Part shown: positions 1-8,772 of the stretch, piece after piece
How positions within the stretch are numbered: the first letter of the stretch is position 1
Layout: each line of letters opens with the position of its first letter
Source: Bacteroidota bacterium
GTDB taxonomy: Bacteria; Bacteroidota; Bacteroidia; Chitinophagales; Chitinophagaceae
Assembly (NCBI GenBank): GCA_030706635.1
Contig: JAUZOD010000001.1
Coordinates: 1 to 64,000 of the forward strand
Length of the DNA: 64,000 nt
Direction of reading: 5' to 3'
Position numbers and translations under genes: made by a program
Notes under the pieces: model-generated
What the model saw: only the letters and a program-made list of their open reading frames with translations
Databases searched by the model: none
What the model was told of the DNA's origin: nothing

Positions 1-41
1 GAATTGAGACAAGCAGTCATAATCCTGCGACCAAATCATTT

Positions 42-749
42 TCACCTGTTTCCGGGATCTACCATCCGGAGCAGGTCATCCTTATAGTGATCGCTTAAAG
101 GAAGTTCCTGGCTGCCCAGAAAAACGGAATTCTTGCGAATGGATGTGATGCGCGAAAGGGCGACAATATAGGATTTGTGAATGCGAAAGAACTTATGGGC
201 GGGAAGTTTTTCCTCAATGGATTTCAGACTCATGCGTATCACCAGCGGCTTGCCATCAGCCATATGAATCTTCAGATAGTCTTTCAGGCCTTCTATCAGC
301 AGGATCTCCGGAATAACAATTTTTATTAACCCATATTCGGCGTTAACAAAAAAATAATCTTGCTCCTGTTCCCCCGCAGCAAAGGCATTCTGCCTGAGCC
401 TGAAAAAATCCTGTGCTTTGTTGCAGGCTTTTAAGAACCTTTCGAGAGGGACCGGTTTAACCAGGTAGTCTATCACATCCAGATTAAATCCCTCCAGGGC
501 ATATTTTTCATAGGCTGTGATCAGAATGATCATAGGCCGTTTGGCAAGAGATTGGAGAAATTGAAGCCCGGTAAGGCCGGGCATCTGAATATCCAGAAAG
601 ATCAGGTCTACTTCCTGTTCCCTTAACACGCTGAGTGCCTCCATGGCACTGCTGCACGAAGCCAGCAGCCTCAGGGAAGGAATCTGCCGGATATTGTCTT
701 CCAGCAATGCCAGAGCCAATGGCTCATCATCTACGGCAACCACTCTCAT
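42..749 (-). CDS. LytTR-family response regulator
   Basis: Two-component response regulator of 235 residues that should bind DNA when phosphorylated by the kinase encoded just upstream. The N-terminal receiver domain (about 1-115) has the acidic pair VDDEP, the phospho-acceptor Asp in FLDIQMPG near residue 54 and the conserved Lys in LVKPV near 98. The C-terminal half (about 130-232) is a LytTR domain with the typical FFRIHKSYIVAL stretch. Its ATG overlaps the kinase stop codon by four bases, so the two genes are translationally coupled. Targets are unknown; autoregulation is suggested by the repeat operator at 1822-1851. Family assignment is firm. Confidence 0.95.
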   Translation of the reverse strand: MRVVAVDDEPLALALLEDNIRQIPSLRLLASCSSAMEALSVLREQEVDLIFLDIQMPGLTGLQFLQSLAKRPMIILITAYEKYALEGFNLDVIDYLVKPVPLERFLKACNKAQDFFRLRQNAFAAGEQEQDYFFVNAEYGLIKIVIPEILLIEGLKDYLKIHMADGKPLVIRMSLKSIEEKLPAHKFFRIHKSYIVALSRITSIRKNSVFLGSQELPLSDHYKDDLLRMVDPGNR

Positions 750-1771
750 TGGCCATGCAGTTTAATCTGCAAAGAAACGGCGAACCATCCATTTTCTTTG
801 TCCATACTGAGCATATGTTTATGGGCATAGAGCAGATTCAACCGTCTTTTCACGTTTGAAAGTCCGATGCCGGAGGTCTTATCCTTGATTTCCCCGGCAT
901 CCGGTATATATTTATTCTTCACCCGGAAATCAATCAGTCCGTCGGCCTGCTTCAGAGAGATTTCAATCACCGGATCTTCGATAACACCGGTTCCATGCTT
1001 AAAAGCATTTTCAATAAAAGGGATCAGGAGCATCGGTTCAATCAGCTCATTGCCACCCGGGTCCATATCTGTTTTTATGGATAAGGATTTGGTATATCGC
1101 ATTTTCTGCAATTCCATATAACTGTTCACATATTCCACTTCTCTGGATAAAGGCACTTTGGCTTCGTCGGATTCGTAAAGCATGTAACGCATAAGGCCGG
1201 AAAGCCGGATCAGCGAGGGCTCCAGGAGTTCTGATTTCAACCGAGCCATGGCCACCATATTGTTCAGCACGTTGAACAGGAAATGCGGGCTAACCTGCGA
1301 TCTCAAAAAAGACAATTCCGTTTTAAGATTCTCATTTTCCCTTTCCTTCAGCAGTTGCTCTGTTTCCACCTGATCCGAAAAGAAACGGTAAGCCGTACTC
1401 ATCGCCCAGATAAACAGAAAAGGGAAAACGAGAAAAAAAGATTCCCGGTGGAAGCCACTTTGCCGGTTTTCAGAAGGGACAAGGGGAAGGATAATCAGAA
1501 CAAAAACAAACAAAATCACTACGGAAGAAATATAAGCCCCAAACCGCTTGCGGTTCAGCAAACGGGGAATCAATACCAGGGAATTCAGATAAAATAAAGA
1601 AACGAAGCAGGCATCGAACACCAGGGCCTTGGGCGTAGTCATGCCTTTCCAGTTGATCCTCGGCTGATCATTCTCCCGGTGAAAAAGAGCTGGCAGGGAA
1701 AATAGCAATACCCAGGCCAGAATATGGAAGCAGATGACAGCGCTTTTAGACTTATACCATTTTTTACTCAT
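746..1771 (-). CDS. LytS/YehU-type sensor histidine kinase
   Basis: Membrane sensor kinase of 341 residues. The N-terminal ~130 residues hold about four hydrophobic segments with no recognisable extracellular ligand domain. The His_kinase domain follows, with the phospho-acceptor in VSPHFLFNVLNN and an HATPase part with PFIENAFKHG and the glycine-rich SGIGLSNVKRRL. An in-frame TTG exists at 1792, but the predicted -7 element (1790-1797) would place transcription start downstream of it, so I take the ATG at 1771. It overlaps the regulator by four bases. The signal sensed cannot be told from sequence. Confidence 0.93.
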   Translation of the reverse strand: MSKKWYKSKSAVICFHILAWVLLFSLPALFHRENDQPRINWKGMTTPKALVFDACFVSLFYLNSLVLIPRLLNRKRFGAYISSVVILFVFVLIILPLVPSENRQSGFHRESFFLVFPFLFIWAMSTAYRFFSDQVETEQLLKERENENLKTELSFLRSQVSPHFLFNVLNNMVAMARLKSELLEPSLIRLSGLMRYMLYESDEAKVPLSREVEYVNSYMELQKMRYTKSLSIKTDMDPGGNELIEPMLLIPFIENAFKHGTGVIEDPVIEISLKQADGLIDFRVKNKYIPDAGEIKDKTSGIGLSNVKRRLNLLYAHKHMLSMDKENGWFAVSLQIKLHGQ

Positions 1772-2100
1772 GGATAACAGAATCGTTCCCAAAGTAAGTA
1801 TATATAAAAATACACGACGGTTTCCTGCGACAAACGGGTTGATTTCTGCGATGAAGAATACCCCCGTTCGTCCCGATGATCACGCCTCCCGATGAACAGG
1901 AGTGTTTCAGGTGAGAATCTACCGTTCGTCACTCATTTTCAAGGAGACCGTCACAGGTTTTGGAGAAGATCGGCAAATTCAAATAGCAGCATTATAACAG
2001 TTACTGCCTGTCTTAAGGTCATCCCCCGGCAGCGCAAACGGGTCCATTTTTGCGGGCTGGCACTATTTTTTAAGCATACGTTTTTGAAAAACATGATTTA
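1772..2100. other. Divergent intergenic region, 329 bases
   Basis: Gap between the minus-strand kinase and the plus-strand small secreted protein. It holds the predicted LytTR operator and promoter (1790-1851) and two extra GTTCGT boxes (1863-1871 and 1921-1929). I see no RNA gene, repeat or credible short ORF in the rest. A TACG plus T-run stretch about 30 bases before the ATG at 2101 could be a poor -7 element. Confidence 0.5.
1790..1851 (-). promoter_or_regulatory. Predicted LytTR operator and promoter of the kinase/regulator operon
   Basis: Read on the minus strand, TCGCAGAAA (1851-1843) recurs as TCGCAGGAA (1830-1822), start-to-start distance exactly 21 bases, with CCCGTTTG directly before the second copy. 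LytTR proteins are known to bind 9-base direct repeats about two helical turns apart. Downstream lies TTACTTTG (1797-1790), one mismatch from the Bacteroidota -7 element TAnnTTTG. Two further boxes on the plus strand, CCCGTTCGT (1863-1871) and ACCGTTCGT (1921-1929), fit the published LytTR site pattern. The operon at 33804 has the same design. Binding by this regulator is inference. Confidence 0.55.
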
Positions 2101-2388
2101 ATGAAGAAAAAAGCAAGTATTGTACTATTCAGCTTATTCATAACGCTGGGTATCCAGGCACAGGTAAAAAAGGAGATTGATACAGCGGCAACGAAAGTGG
2201 GAAATAAGACCGCGGAGGTCGCCTCCAAGGGAAAATCGGCTGTAGTGGATATTAAATACAAGGACAAAGTAGGTCCGGGCGGGGAAACCATCTATATTGA
2301 TCATAGTTCAAAATATTATTATATCGACAGGAAAGGCAAAAAGGTATATGTGCCCAAGGCCAAGCTCAAAGATAAAAAACCAGATTAG
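2101..2388 (+). CDS. Small secreted basic protein, unknown function
   Basis: A 95-residue protein with a Sec signal peptide (residues 1-21, hydrophobic core ending at ALGIQ/AQ-type cleavage in GIQAQ). The mature part is lysine-rich and highly charged, with a short central part (TAATKVGNKTAEVASKG) that looks helical, then a Tyr-rich segment HSSKYYYIDRKGKKVYV. I do not recognise a domain. It stands alone on the plus strand, divergent from the kinase, and the next gene starts about 95 bases later. Similar short Lys-rich periplasmic proteins are common in Bacteroidota; no role can be assigned. ATG start preceded by only a short in-frame stop. Confidence 0.75.
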   Translation: MKKKASIVLFSLFITLGIQAQVKKEIDTAATKVGNKTAEVASKGKSAVVDIKYKDKVGPGGETIYIDHSSKYYYIDRKGKKVYVPKAKLKDKKPD

Positions 2389-2483
2389 GAGCGGCAGGAC
2401 CGGTGGGTCAAAAGCTTAACATTGGGGGGAATTAAATCCATGTTAACTTTATATGATCGGAAAAAATCAAAATCTGGACAGTC

Positions 2484-2753
2484 ATGGCAAAGAAAGTTAA
2501 GCAGCATAAGCAAAAATCGCTGAAAAAAACAATGCTGGAGGAAATCGAGGGGAAACTGGCGGAAACCCTAAAGGAGTATCACAAGAAGGTCAGTGAAAAA
2601 AAATTCAGCAAAAGGCTTCGAAAAGCAGGCAGAATACTCAGCCAATCCCTGGCCGTTGAGCATATTTCCGTAGTTCCGGGCAAGCAACCCAAGCAGAAGA
2701 AAACGAAACTGGTTTCTCAAACCGGATCAGAGGGTAAATCAACAGGTCAATAA
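2484..2753 (+). CDS. Small lysine-rich cytoplasmic protein, unknown function
   Basis: An 89-residue, very basic protein (many Lys/Gln, pI clearly high) without a signal peptide or membrane segment. The middle part (about 14-60) is predicted helical by composition (KKTMLEEIEGKLAETLKEY) and the C-terminal tail is disordered and rich in Lys, Ser and Gln. No family is recognised; a nucleic-acid-binding role would be a guess from charge alone. It is flanked by the small secreted protein (95 bases upstream) and the KAS III-like gene (112 bases downstream), all on the plus strand. Confidence 0.65.
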   Translation: MAKKVKQHKQKSLKKTMLEEIEGKLAETLKEYHKKVSEKKFSKRLRKAGRILSQSLAVEHISVVPGKQPKQKKTKLVSQTGSEGKSTGQ

Positions 2754-2865
2754 CATCCGGACACTGCAGTCATTCTTAAAACGGGACTTGAATTGATGAC
2801 GCATGACTAATTTTATTTACCTTAGCGGCATCAGTCATTTTAATACCTAACCGTCCGGATTGATT

Positions 2866-3939
2866 ATGCTTCGTTCAGTCATTACAGGCTCCGGTTGCTA
2901 CATTCCACCATTCGTTCAGTCAAACCTGGCTTTTGCAAAGCAGGTCTTTTATACTGCAAACGGGAAGCCTTTGCATACCGGACCTGATGAAGTAGTCAGC
3001 AAATTCAAAAAGATTACCGGCATCGAAGAACGGCGTTACGCAACCAACGATCTGAATACCTCAGACCTGGGTTATGAAGCTGCAAGGCTGGCTATCCTGG
3101 ACAGCGGCGTTGATCCCGAAACCATTGATCAGCTTATTGTCGCCCATAACTTCGGCAACGTAATAAAGGATACTATACAAACTGCTGCCGTGCCATCGCT
3201 GGCCAGCCTGATAAAGAATAAACTGGGTATCCGCAATCCCAATTGTGTGGCTTACGATATTCTGTTCGGTTGCCCTGGCTGGTTACAGGGACTTATTCAA
3301 TCAGATGCCTTTTTAAGATCCGGCCTGGCAAAAAAAACCCTGATCATTGGAACGGAAGCGCTTTCCCGGGTAATTGATATGTACGACCGGGACAGCATGA
3401 TCTTTAGTGATGGCGCCGGCGCTGTAATACTGGAACAGCGGACGGGGGATAATGCTTCACCCGGGATTCTGGGTTATTCCGTAGAAACGCATGCGATGGA
3501 AGAGGTGGATTATATCAATATGGGCACTTCCTTTTATCCAGACAGCGACCCGCGTATCCGGTATCTGAAGATGCAGGGAAGAAAAGTATATGAATTTGCC
3601 TTAAAACAGGTTCCCGCGGCAATGAAATTATGCCTGGAAAAGAGCGGAGTTGGCATTCAGGAGCTGAAGAAAATATTCATTCATCAGGCGAATGAAAAAA
3701 TGGATGAGGCCATCGTCAGCAGACTATATCTGCTATATGGAATAAATGAACCACCTGTAAATATCATGCCCATGAGCATCAGCTGGCTGGGCAACAGTTC
3801 CGTGGCCACCGTACCTACTTTGTTTGACCTGGTACGCAAAAATCAGTTACCGCCGCATGAACTGCATCCGGGTGATATAATATTATTCGCCTCCATCGGT
3901 GCAGGAATGAACATCAATGCAGTATGCTACCGCTACTGA
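2866..3939 (+). CDS. 3-oxoacyl-ACP synthase III family protein
   Basis: Thiolase-fold condensing enzyme of 357 residues, related to FabH/KAS III, which joins an acyl-CoA primer to malonyl-ACP or transfers acyl groups. The catalytic triad is visible: Cys136 in LFGCPGW, His273 in IHQANEK and Asn310 in WLGNSSVATVP. The C-terminal GAGMNINAVCYRY is typical of the family. The frame also opens at a TTG at 2860; I chose the ATG at 2866. It is not next to other fatty-acid genes, so a housekeeping FabH role is less likely than a specialised condensation (alkylquinolone, olefin or ester type); substrate unknown. A weak -7 element TACCTTAG lies at 2818-2825. Confidence 0.88.
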   Translation: MLRSVITGSGCYIPPFVQSNLAFAKQVFYTANGKPLHTGPDEVVSKFKKITGIEERRYATNDLNTSDLGYEAARLAILDSGVDPETIDQLIVAHNFGNVIKDTIQTAAVPSLASLIKNKLGIRNPNCVAYDILFGCPGWLQGLIQSDAFLRSGLAKKTLIIGTEALSRVIDMYDRDSMIFSDGAGAVILEQRTGDNASPGILGYSVETHAMEEVDYINMGTSFYPDSDPRIRYLKMQGRKVYEFALKQVPAAMKLCLEKSGVGIQELKKIFIHQANEKMDEAIVSRLYLLYGINEPPVNIMPMSISWLGNSSVATVPTLFDLVRKNQLPPHELHPGDIILFASIGAGMNINAVCYRY

Positions 3940-3957
3940 TAGCGGAATTTAAATGTA

Positions 3958-5076
3958 TTACAAATTCAGATCGACCTTTTTGCCCGTCGAAGCGGCCAGA
4001 TAGATGGCGTCAATGATTTTTAAATCCTTCAGGGCTTCCTCTCCATCCACCGGAACAACGGGTTGTTTTCCCCGCAACAGAATATCAGACATTTCCTCCA
4101 TTTGCACAGTCTGGTGCGTTACGGTAGGTTGGTCTATTTCCCCTTTGTTCGTGTGCCCCCGGATGGGACCGTAGTTGGTAGATGGCATTAATTCAGCAAA
4201 ACCTTTTGTGCCATTCAGGAAAAACCGGTCCAGGTTATTCATGGCATAAGTTGACAAACAGGAAGCGACAGCACCACTGGGGAAACCGAACTGAAACTGG
4301 ATCGTTTCGTCAACACCTTCTTTAAACCGCACCGGGTCTGTCTTGGTTTCTTCCGCTGTTACCCAAATTGGATTTTCTCCTACCATATACCGGGAACCGT
4401 TGATGGCATAAATCCCAATGTCCATCAGCGAGCCACCACCGGATAGTTTTTTATTCAGCCTCCATTGCGTCGGGTCTCCGATATCAAAGCCACATAATCC
4501 CTGGAAGAACATAATTTTTCCGAATTCATCCGCTTTCCGCATGCGGATCACTTCCAGTGTATGGGGTTCAAAATGCATCCGGTACCCCACCAGCAATTTT
4601 ACATTCGCCTTTTTACAGGCGGCAATCATCTCCTCTCCTTCCTTTGCGTTCAATGCCATGGGCTTTTCACAGATGACCTGCTTGCCAGCCTGGGCAACCC
4701 GGATCACCTCGTCGTGATGCAAGGCGTTGGGCGTAATTACATATACCGCATCAATATCCGGATTGTCTTTGATGCGATCGAAATTTTCGTAGTTATAACA
4801 ATTCTTCTCCGGAATATTATAAGTGCCCTGCCAGTTTTTGATTTTAGCGGGTGTACCGCTGATTACGCCCACCAGTTTGGCTTTCTTGCAGTCCCGCATA
4901 GCTTCGGCCACCCGGGTTCCATAACTGCCCAGACCCATGATGGCTACCCGGAGCACAGGTCCGTCATAAGGCATTTCAGTAAATTCTTTGCTGATGGCTG
5001 AAACTGTTCCGGGCAAAACGGATAATGCCAAAGCTGAACCGGTGAGTTTTTGCAGAAATTCGCGGCGTGAGTTCAT
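3958..5076 (-). CDS. Tat-exported Gfo/Idh/MocA family oxidoreductase
   Basis: NAD(P)-dependent sugar oxidoreductase-like protein, 372 residues from the ATG at 5076. An earlier in-frame start at 5121 would overlap the upstream gene and spoil the signal, so I reject it. The N terminus NSRREFLQKLTGSALALSV is a twin-arginine signal, implying export folded with its cofactor, as for glucose-fructose oxidoreductase. The Rossmann motif GLGSYGTRVAEAM follows, then the family signature CEKPMALNAKEGEEM. It lies 25 bases after the LolA-like gene and ends 19 bases from the convergent KAS III-like gene. Substrate unknown. Confidence 0.92.
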   Translation of the reverse strand: MNSRREFLQKLTGSALALSVLPGTVSAISKEFTEMPYDGPVLRVAIMGLGSYGTRVAEAMRDCKKAKLVGVISGTPAKIKNWQGTYNIPEKNCYNYENFDRIKDNPDIDAVYVITPNALHHDEVIRVAQAGKQVICEKPMALNAKEGEEMIAACKKANVKLLVGYRMHFEPHTLEVIRMRKADEFGKIMFFQGLCGFDIGDPTQWRLNKKLSGGGSLMDIGIYAINGSRYMVGENPIWVTAEETKTDPVRFKEGVDETIQFQFGFPSGAVASCLSTYAMNNLDRFFLNGTKGFAELMPSTNYGPIRGHTNKGEIDQPTVTHQTVQMEEMSDILLRGKQPVVPVDGEEALKDLKIIDAIYLAASTGKKVDLNL

Positions 5077-5101
5077 AACCGAATTTTTTGTGTGAAGAGA
5101 T

Positions 5102-5818
5102 TTATGATTTCGGCATCTCAAATATTTTCGGATCCACTTCCTGGTTTATTTCAATCTTATTTGCTTTGGAAGTCAGACTGAACTGACCACCATAACTGAT
5201 TTCAACAGTGAAAGGAAATAAAACACCAAAATCCGTCTTTTTGTAATCGGAAAACGTGCTGGAAACTTCCACGGATTGTCCCATGACCGTAGCCGAGCGG
5301 GATACTTTAGTCATGAAATGCGTAGCGGAATCTATGTAAATAGTTGTTTCCACAGAATCCGGAGAAGTGACCTTTAATTTATAAGCCCCGGCTTCGGTAC
5401 CCTGTAGTTCCACTTTATTGCCTTTGGCTGCATAATTGTACAGGGGACCACCCATGTCGATCTGGTCCCTGCTTTGTTTGTACATTTCGTCCGGAATAAC
5501 CTGCGGTGTAGTCGAGCCCATCATCGGGTTAACAGCCCAGCCTCCCTTATCCGTAATTACCTGAATAATTTTCTTGCCGCTGAACTCAGATTCGAGCCGG
5601 TATCCTTTATCGTTCAGTATCGTAACCGAGCTGGGACCTTCATTGCCCATAACGTCAACTGTATTTTCCGAGTGAAAGGATTTCAACTCGGCGATCTTGT
5701 CCTTCCCCCCGATAGCGTCGAAGTATTTGTTAATAATTTCGTCTGCAGTCTGTGCCCGGATTCCCGAGCATACGGCTAGCGTAAGAATGAGCGCCAGGCA
5801 GCTTTTTACCATTTTCAT
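5102..5818 (-). CDS. Periplasmic LolA-like (outer membrane lipoprotein-sorting-like) protein
   Basis: A 238-residue secreted protein with a clear signal peptide (1-22, ending GIRAQ). The mature part begins TADEIINKYFDAIGGKDKI, the usual start of Bacteroidota LolA-fold proteins that follow a hydrophobic ligand-binding half-barrel; the repeated beta-strand pattern and the segment TTIYIDSATHFMTKV fit this. It is probably not LolA itself. It is the first gene of a two-gene minus-strand operon with the Gfo/Idh/MocA oxidoreductase, and divergent from the porin operon at 5954. Function unknown. Confidence 0.8.
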   Translation of the reverse strand: MKMVKSCLALILTLAVCSGIRAQTADEIINKYFDAIGGKDKIAELKSFHSENTVDVMGNEGPSSVTILNDKGYRLESEFSGKKIIQVITDKGGWAVNPMMGSTTPQVIPDEMYKQSRDQIDMGGPLYNYAAKGNKVELQGTEAGAYKLKVTSPDSVETTIYIDSATHFMTKVSRSATVMGQSVEVSSTFSDYKKTDFGVLFPFTVEISYGGQFSLTSKANKIEINQEVDPKIFEMPKS

Positions 5819-5953
5819 TTTTAGTGTTTTTTATTAATTATTTATAAATATCCCCTTTTTCTGTGAAGCCGCAATTTCAGATTTTTCCGGATTGTATAAA
5901 CCCTTTTTCCAATACCGTAATCCCGATTGACCGATTCTGGTTTCTTTTGCACA

Positions 5954-7201
5954 ATGAAATATCAGTTGGCTTCCGTATTTTTTATTTTCCAGGTATTTAC
6001 ATACATCCAGACTGAAGCTCAAGCTTTTAGAACCGGAGCCCAACAACTGATCCTGAGTAATGAAGATTCCCTGCACGCCGGAACAAATAGCCAGAAGACG
6101 GTCATTTCCGGCTATGGCAGCGCTTTTTATCAACGCAACTTCAATCAGGAACAATCCACGTTAACGCTGGAACGAGCCGTTTTGTTCGTGGGTCACCAGT
6201 TCTCCCAGAAAATTTCCTTTTTCTCCGAACTGGAGATAGAAAATGCAAAAGTAGAGGGCGGAACATCCAATGGCGCGGAGATCTCCATGGAACAGGCTTT
6301 CCTGAAATTTAACCTGAATCCGAAACAATACCTGGTGGCCGGCCTGTTTACTCCGCGCATCGGCATATTAAATGAGAACCATCTGCCGGTTAATTTTAAT
6401 GGCGTCGAAAGACCCCTGGTGGAGCAGCTGATCATTCCGGCTACATGGCGGGAACTGGGCGTGGGGTTTTATGGCTCTATGGACCAGTTGCCGCTAAACT
6501 ACAGTGTGGCTGTTTTGAATGGTCTGAATGCCCAAAATTTTGAACATGGCAACGGTATTGCCGGCGGAAGGGCCGAAGGGAATCTGGCCACAGCCAATAA
6601 TCTGGCTATTACCGCAGCTGTCCAGTATGCATGGAAGGATTTTAAATTCCAGATCTCTGGTTATAACGGGGGAACCATCGGCCTGAGCCCCAGGGGATCA
6701 GACAGTCTGGGTTTGAACAGCGGGGCATTGGGTACGCCCATTTATCTGGGAGAAGCTGATTTGCAGTTCAACCGGGACGGGTTTTCGGCGAAAGCCCTGG
6801 GCGTTTACATCAGTTATCCCGATGCGGGTAAGATCAACAATCGTTTTGGCAAGAATATCGCCAATGGCATGTATGGGGCCTATGCAGAACTAGCGTATGA
6901 CTGGCTGCACAAAAAGAATGCACAAGCCCAGTTCATCAGTTTTGGCCGCCTGGAAATGCTGGATATGAATGCTTCCATTCCAGGTAAAGGAGATGCCCTT
7001 TATGACGGAACGGAAAAGCAAACTCATCTGGTTCTCGGATTTGGATACCTGCCACTGCCCAATGTGGTGATCAAGGCTGATGTTCGCCTGCTGCATACCG
7101 GCCCGCAAAACCCTGATCTGGTCATCAACCCACCACCAAACCAGCTGCCTTACCGTCAGAGCAACCAGTTTTTAAACATAGGCATCGGATATTCTTTCTG
7201 A
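5954..7201 (+). CDS. Porin-like outer membrane beta-barrel protein
   Basis: Outer membrane channel of 415 residues. The signal peptide covers about residues 1-23 (ending TEAQA). Alternating beta strands with Gly and aromatic girdles run to the C terminus, which ends FLNIGIGYSF with the terminal aromatic expected for barrel insertion. Overall look is that of phosphate-selective porin O/P relatives; there is no TonB box or plug domain. The ATG at 5954 is preferred over a TTG at 5927, which would add residues before the signal peptide. First gene of an operon with the Rieske, imelysin and di-heme genes, so it may let the substrate of those proteins through the outer membrane. Confidence 0.85.
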   Translation: MKYQLASVFFIFQVFTYIQTEAQAFRTGAQQLILSNEDSLHAGTNSQKTVISGYGSAFYQRNFNQEQSTLTLERAVLFVGHQFSQKISFFSELEIENAKVEGGTSNGAEISMEQAFLKFNLNPKQYLVAGLFTPRIGILNENHLPVNFNGVERPLVEQLIIPATWRELGVGFYGSMDQLPLNYSVAVLNGLNAQNFEHGNGIAGGRAEGNLATANNLAITAAVQYAWKDFKFQISGYNGGTIGLSPRGSDSLGLNSGALGTPIYLGEADLQFNRDGFSAKALGVYISYPDAGKINNRFGKNIANGMYGAYAELAYDWLHKKNAQAQFISFGRLEMLDMNASIPGKGDALYDGTEKQTHLVLGFGYLPLPNVVIKADVRLLHTGPQNPDLVINPPPNQLPYRQSNQFLNIGIGYSF

Positions 7202-7243
7202 TGATTATTTTCCTTCTTATTTTTTAAAATTTATCCGGAGACC

Positions 7244-7678
7244 ATGAATACGGAACGCAGAAAATTCATTAAATCATCCTGCAATTTCTGCCTGATGGCG
7301 GCGGGAGGATTTTTGCTTTCGGAACTATCGGCCTGCAGCCCGGCTGTGAAAGTGTTGAAAGTGCCTGTATCAGGAAATACGGTTACGATACCCCTGAATG
7401 CTTTTGCTTCCGGACCCCAGTTGATCGTGAGGCCTTCGGGGTGGTACTATGACATCGCCGTCAGGAAAAAAGAAAAGAATACCTACGAAGCACTTTTCCT
7501 GCAGTGCACCCATCAACAGAATCAGCTCGTGGTGGATCCCCATGGTTATAAATGTAACCTCCACGGTAGTCAGTTCGATGAAGACGGGAAAGTAGTAAAG
7601 GGGCCTGCCGGCAGGCCCCTGAAAAGATTTAATACTACAATTGGTCCGGATCAACTCATTATCCAGCTCAAAGACTAA
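7244..7678 (+). CDS. Rieske [2Fe-2S] domain protein, exported
   Basis: A 144-residue iron-sulfur protein. The cluster ligands are visible as Cys88/His90 (QCTHQ) and Cys104/His107 (KCNLHGSQFD). The N terminus has a twin-arginine-like motif (ERRKFIKSSC) and a hydrophobic stretch ending LSACSP, so it may be a Tat-exported lipoprotein anchored at Cys31. It starts 42 bases after the porin and ends four bases before the imelysin ATG. It is too short to be an oxygenase component, so it most likely passes electrons in the periplasm. A 22-base perfect palindrome (7599-7620) lies in the part coding KGPAGRPL. Confidence 0.92.
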   Translation: MNTERRKFIKSSCNFCLMAAGGFLLSELSACSPAVKVLKVPVSGNTVTIPLNAFASGPQLIVRPSGWYYDIAVRKKEKNTYEALFLQCTHQQNQLVVDPHGYKCNLHGSQFDEDGKVVKGPAGRPLKRFNTTIGPDQLIIQLKD

Positions 7679-7682
7679 ACAC

Positions 7683-8738
7683 ATGAAAAGGTCAATATTA
7701 TTTTTTATTTCCTGCGGCTTGTTTTTTGGCGCCTGTCACAAAGCATCGGTGAACAATATCAGCACAGATTTCGCAACACTGGAAACTCAGGTGATCACGG
7801 ATTTCACCAACAACGTTGCGCTGGGTCAATACAGCGCACTCACTAATGCAGCCGTGAGCCTTAACCAGTCCATTACGCAGTTGAATACAGCTACCAATGA
7901 TGTTAACCTTCAGGCTGCCCGAACATCCTGGAAAAATATTCGCGGAACCTGGGAACAATGTGAAGGATTTCTTTTTGGTCCCGTTGAAGACAATGACTAT
8001 GACCCGAATACGGACACCTGGCCGACGGACTATAATCAGATGGATTCGCTGCTGGCCAGCGGCAATGCGCTGCAGACAGATGACATTAAGAATCTTCCGC
8101 AAAGCCTCCGGGGCTACCATCCGCTTGAGTATATTATTTTCGGCAAAGCTGGAAGCAGAACCGCTTCCGGCATCACACCCCGTCAGAAACGATATATGGT
8201 CAGCCTGTCTGCCGATATTTTATACAATAATGTTCAACCCCTTTATAACGACTGGTCTTCTGGTTACAAGAACGAGGTGCTGACGGCAGGAAACGGAAGC
8301 ACACAGTTTCAAACCAAACAGCAGTTGTTTTTAAATATCGTTTCCGGCATGAGCGATATTTGTGACGAAGTGGGTTCCAACAAGATGTTTGAACCCTTTG
8401 TTGCGCGGGACTCCACCATCACCGAATCACCTTATTCGAGCAACACCCTTGATGATTTCCGCAACAACATCGTTGGTTTACAGAATGTGTACCTCGGATT
8501 AAACAATGGAAAAGGAATCCAGGACCTGGTGGCGGCAAAAAATCAGAACCTGAACAACCAGATCAAAACACAAATACAGTCAGCCATCAGTTCCTTCAGC
8601 AATATCACGCTGCGTTATGAACAGGCCATCTATAATCAGCGCACACAGGTGCAGCAGACCATGGATCAGCTGGCAACACTCAAGGACTTACTCGACAATG
8701 AACTAACCCAATACATTACGCAGAACGTAAAAGATTAA
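7683..8738 (+). CDS. Imelysin (M75) family lipoprotein
   Basis: A 351-residue imelysin-like protein. It begins with a lipoprotein signal (FFGACHKAS, lipid anchor on Cys18). The family GxHxxE motif is present as Gly144-Tyr-His146-Pro-Leu-Glu149, within RGYHPLEYIIFG; in EfeO/IrpA relatives this helical-bundle region binds metal, usually iron. The ATG at 7683 is right after the Rieske stop (7678); the frame opens earlier at 7641 inside the Rieske gene. In proteobacteria imelysins are often paired with DHOR-type di-heme proteins, and that pairing is kept here. Peptidase activity is doubtful in this family. Confidence 0.92.
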   Translation: MKRSILFFISCGLFFGACHKASVNNISTDFATLETQVITDFTNNVALGQYSALTNAAVSLNQSITQLNTATNDVNLQAARTSWKNIRGTWEQCEGFLFGPVEDNDYDPNTDTWPTDYNQMDSLLASGNALQTDDIKNLPQSLRGYHPLEYIIFGKAGSRTASGITPRQKRYMVSLSADILYNNVQPLYNDWSSGYKNEVLTAGNGSTQFQTKQQLFLNIVSGMSDICDEVGSNKMFEPFVARDSTITESPYSSNTLDDFRNNIVGLQNVYLGLNNGKGIQDLVAAKNQNLNNQIKTQIQSAISSFSNITLRYEQAIYNQRTQVQQTMDQLATLKDLLDNELTQYITQNVKD

Positions 8739-8772
8739 TGCCGGGAAAAAATAAAGAGCGCGGATCTCATTC

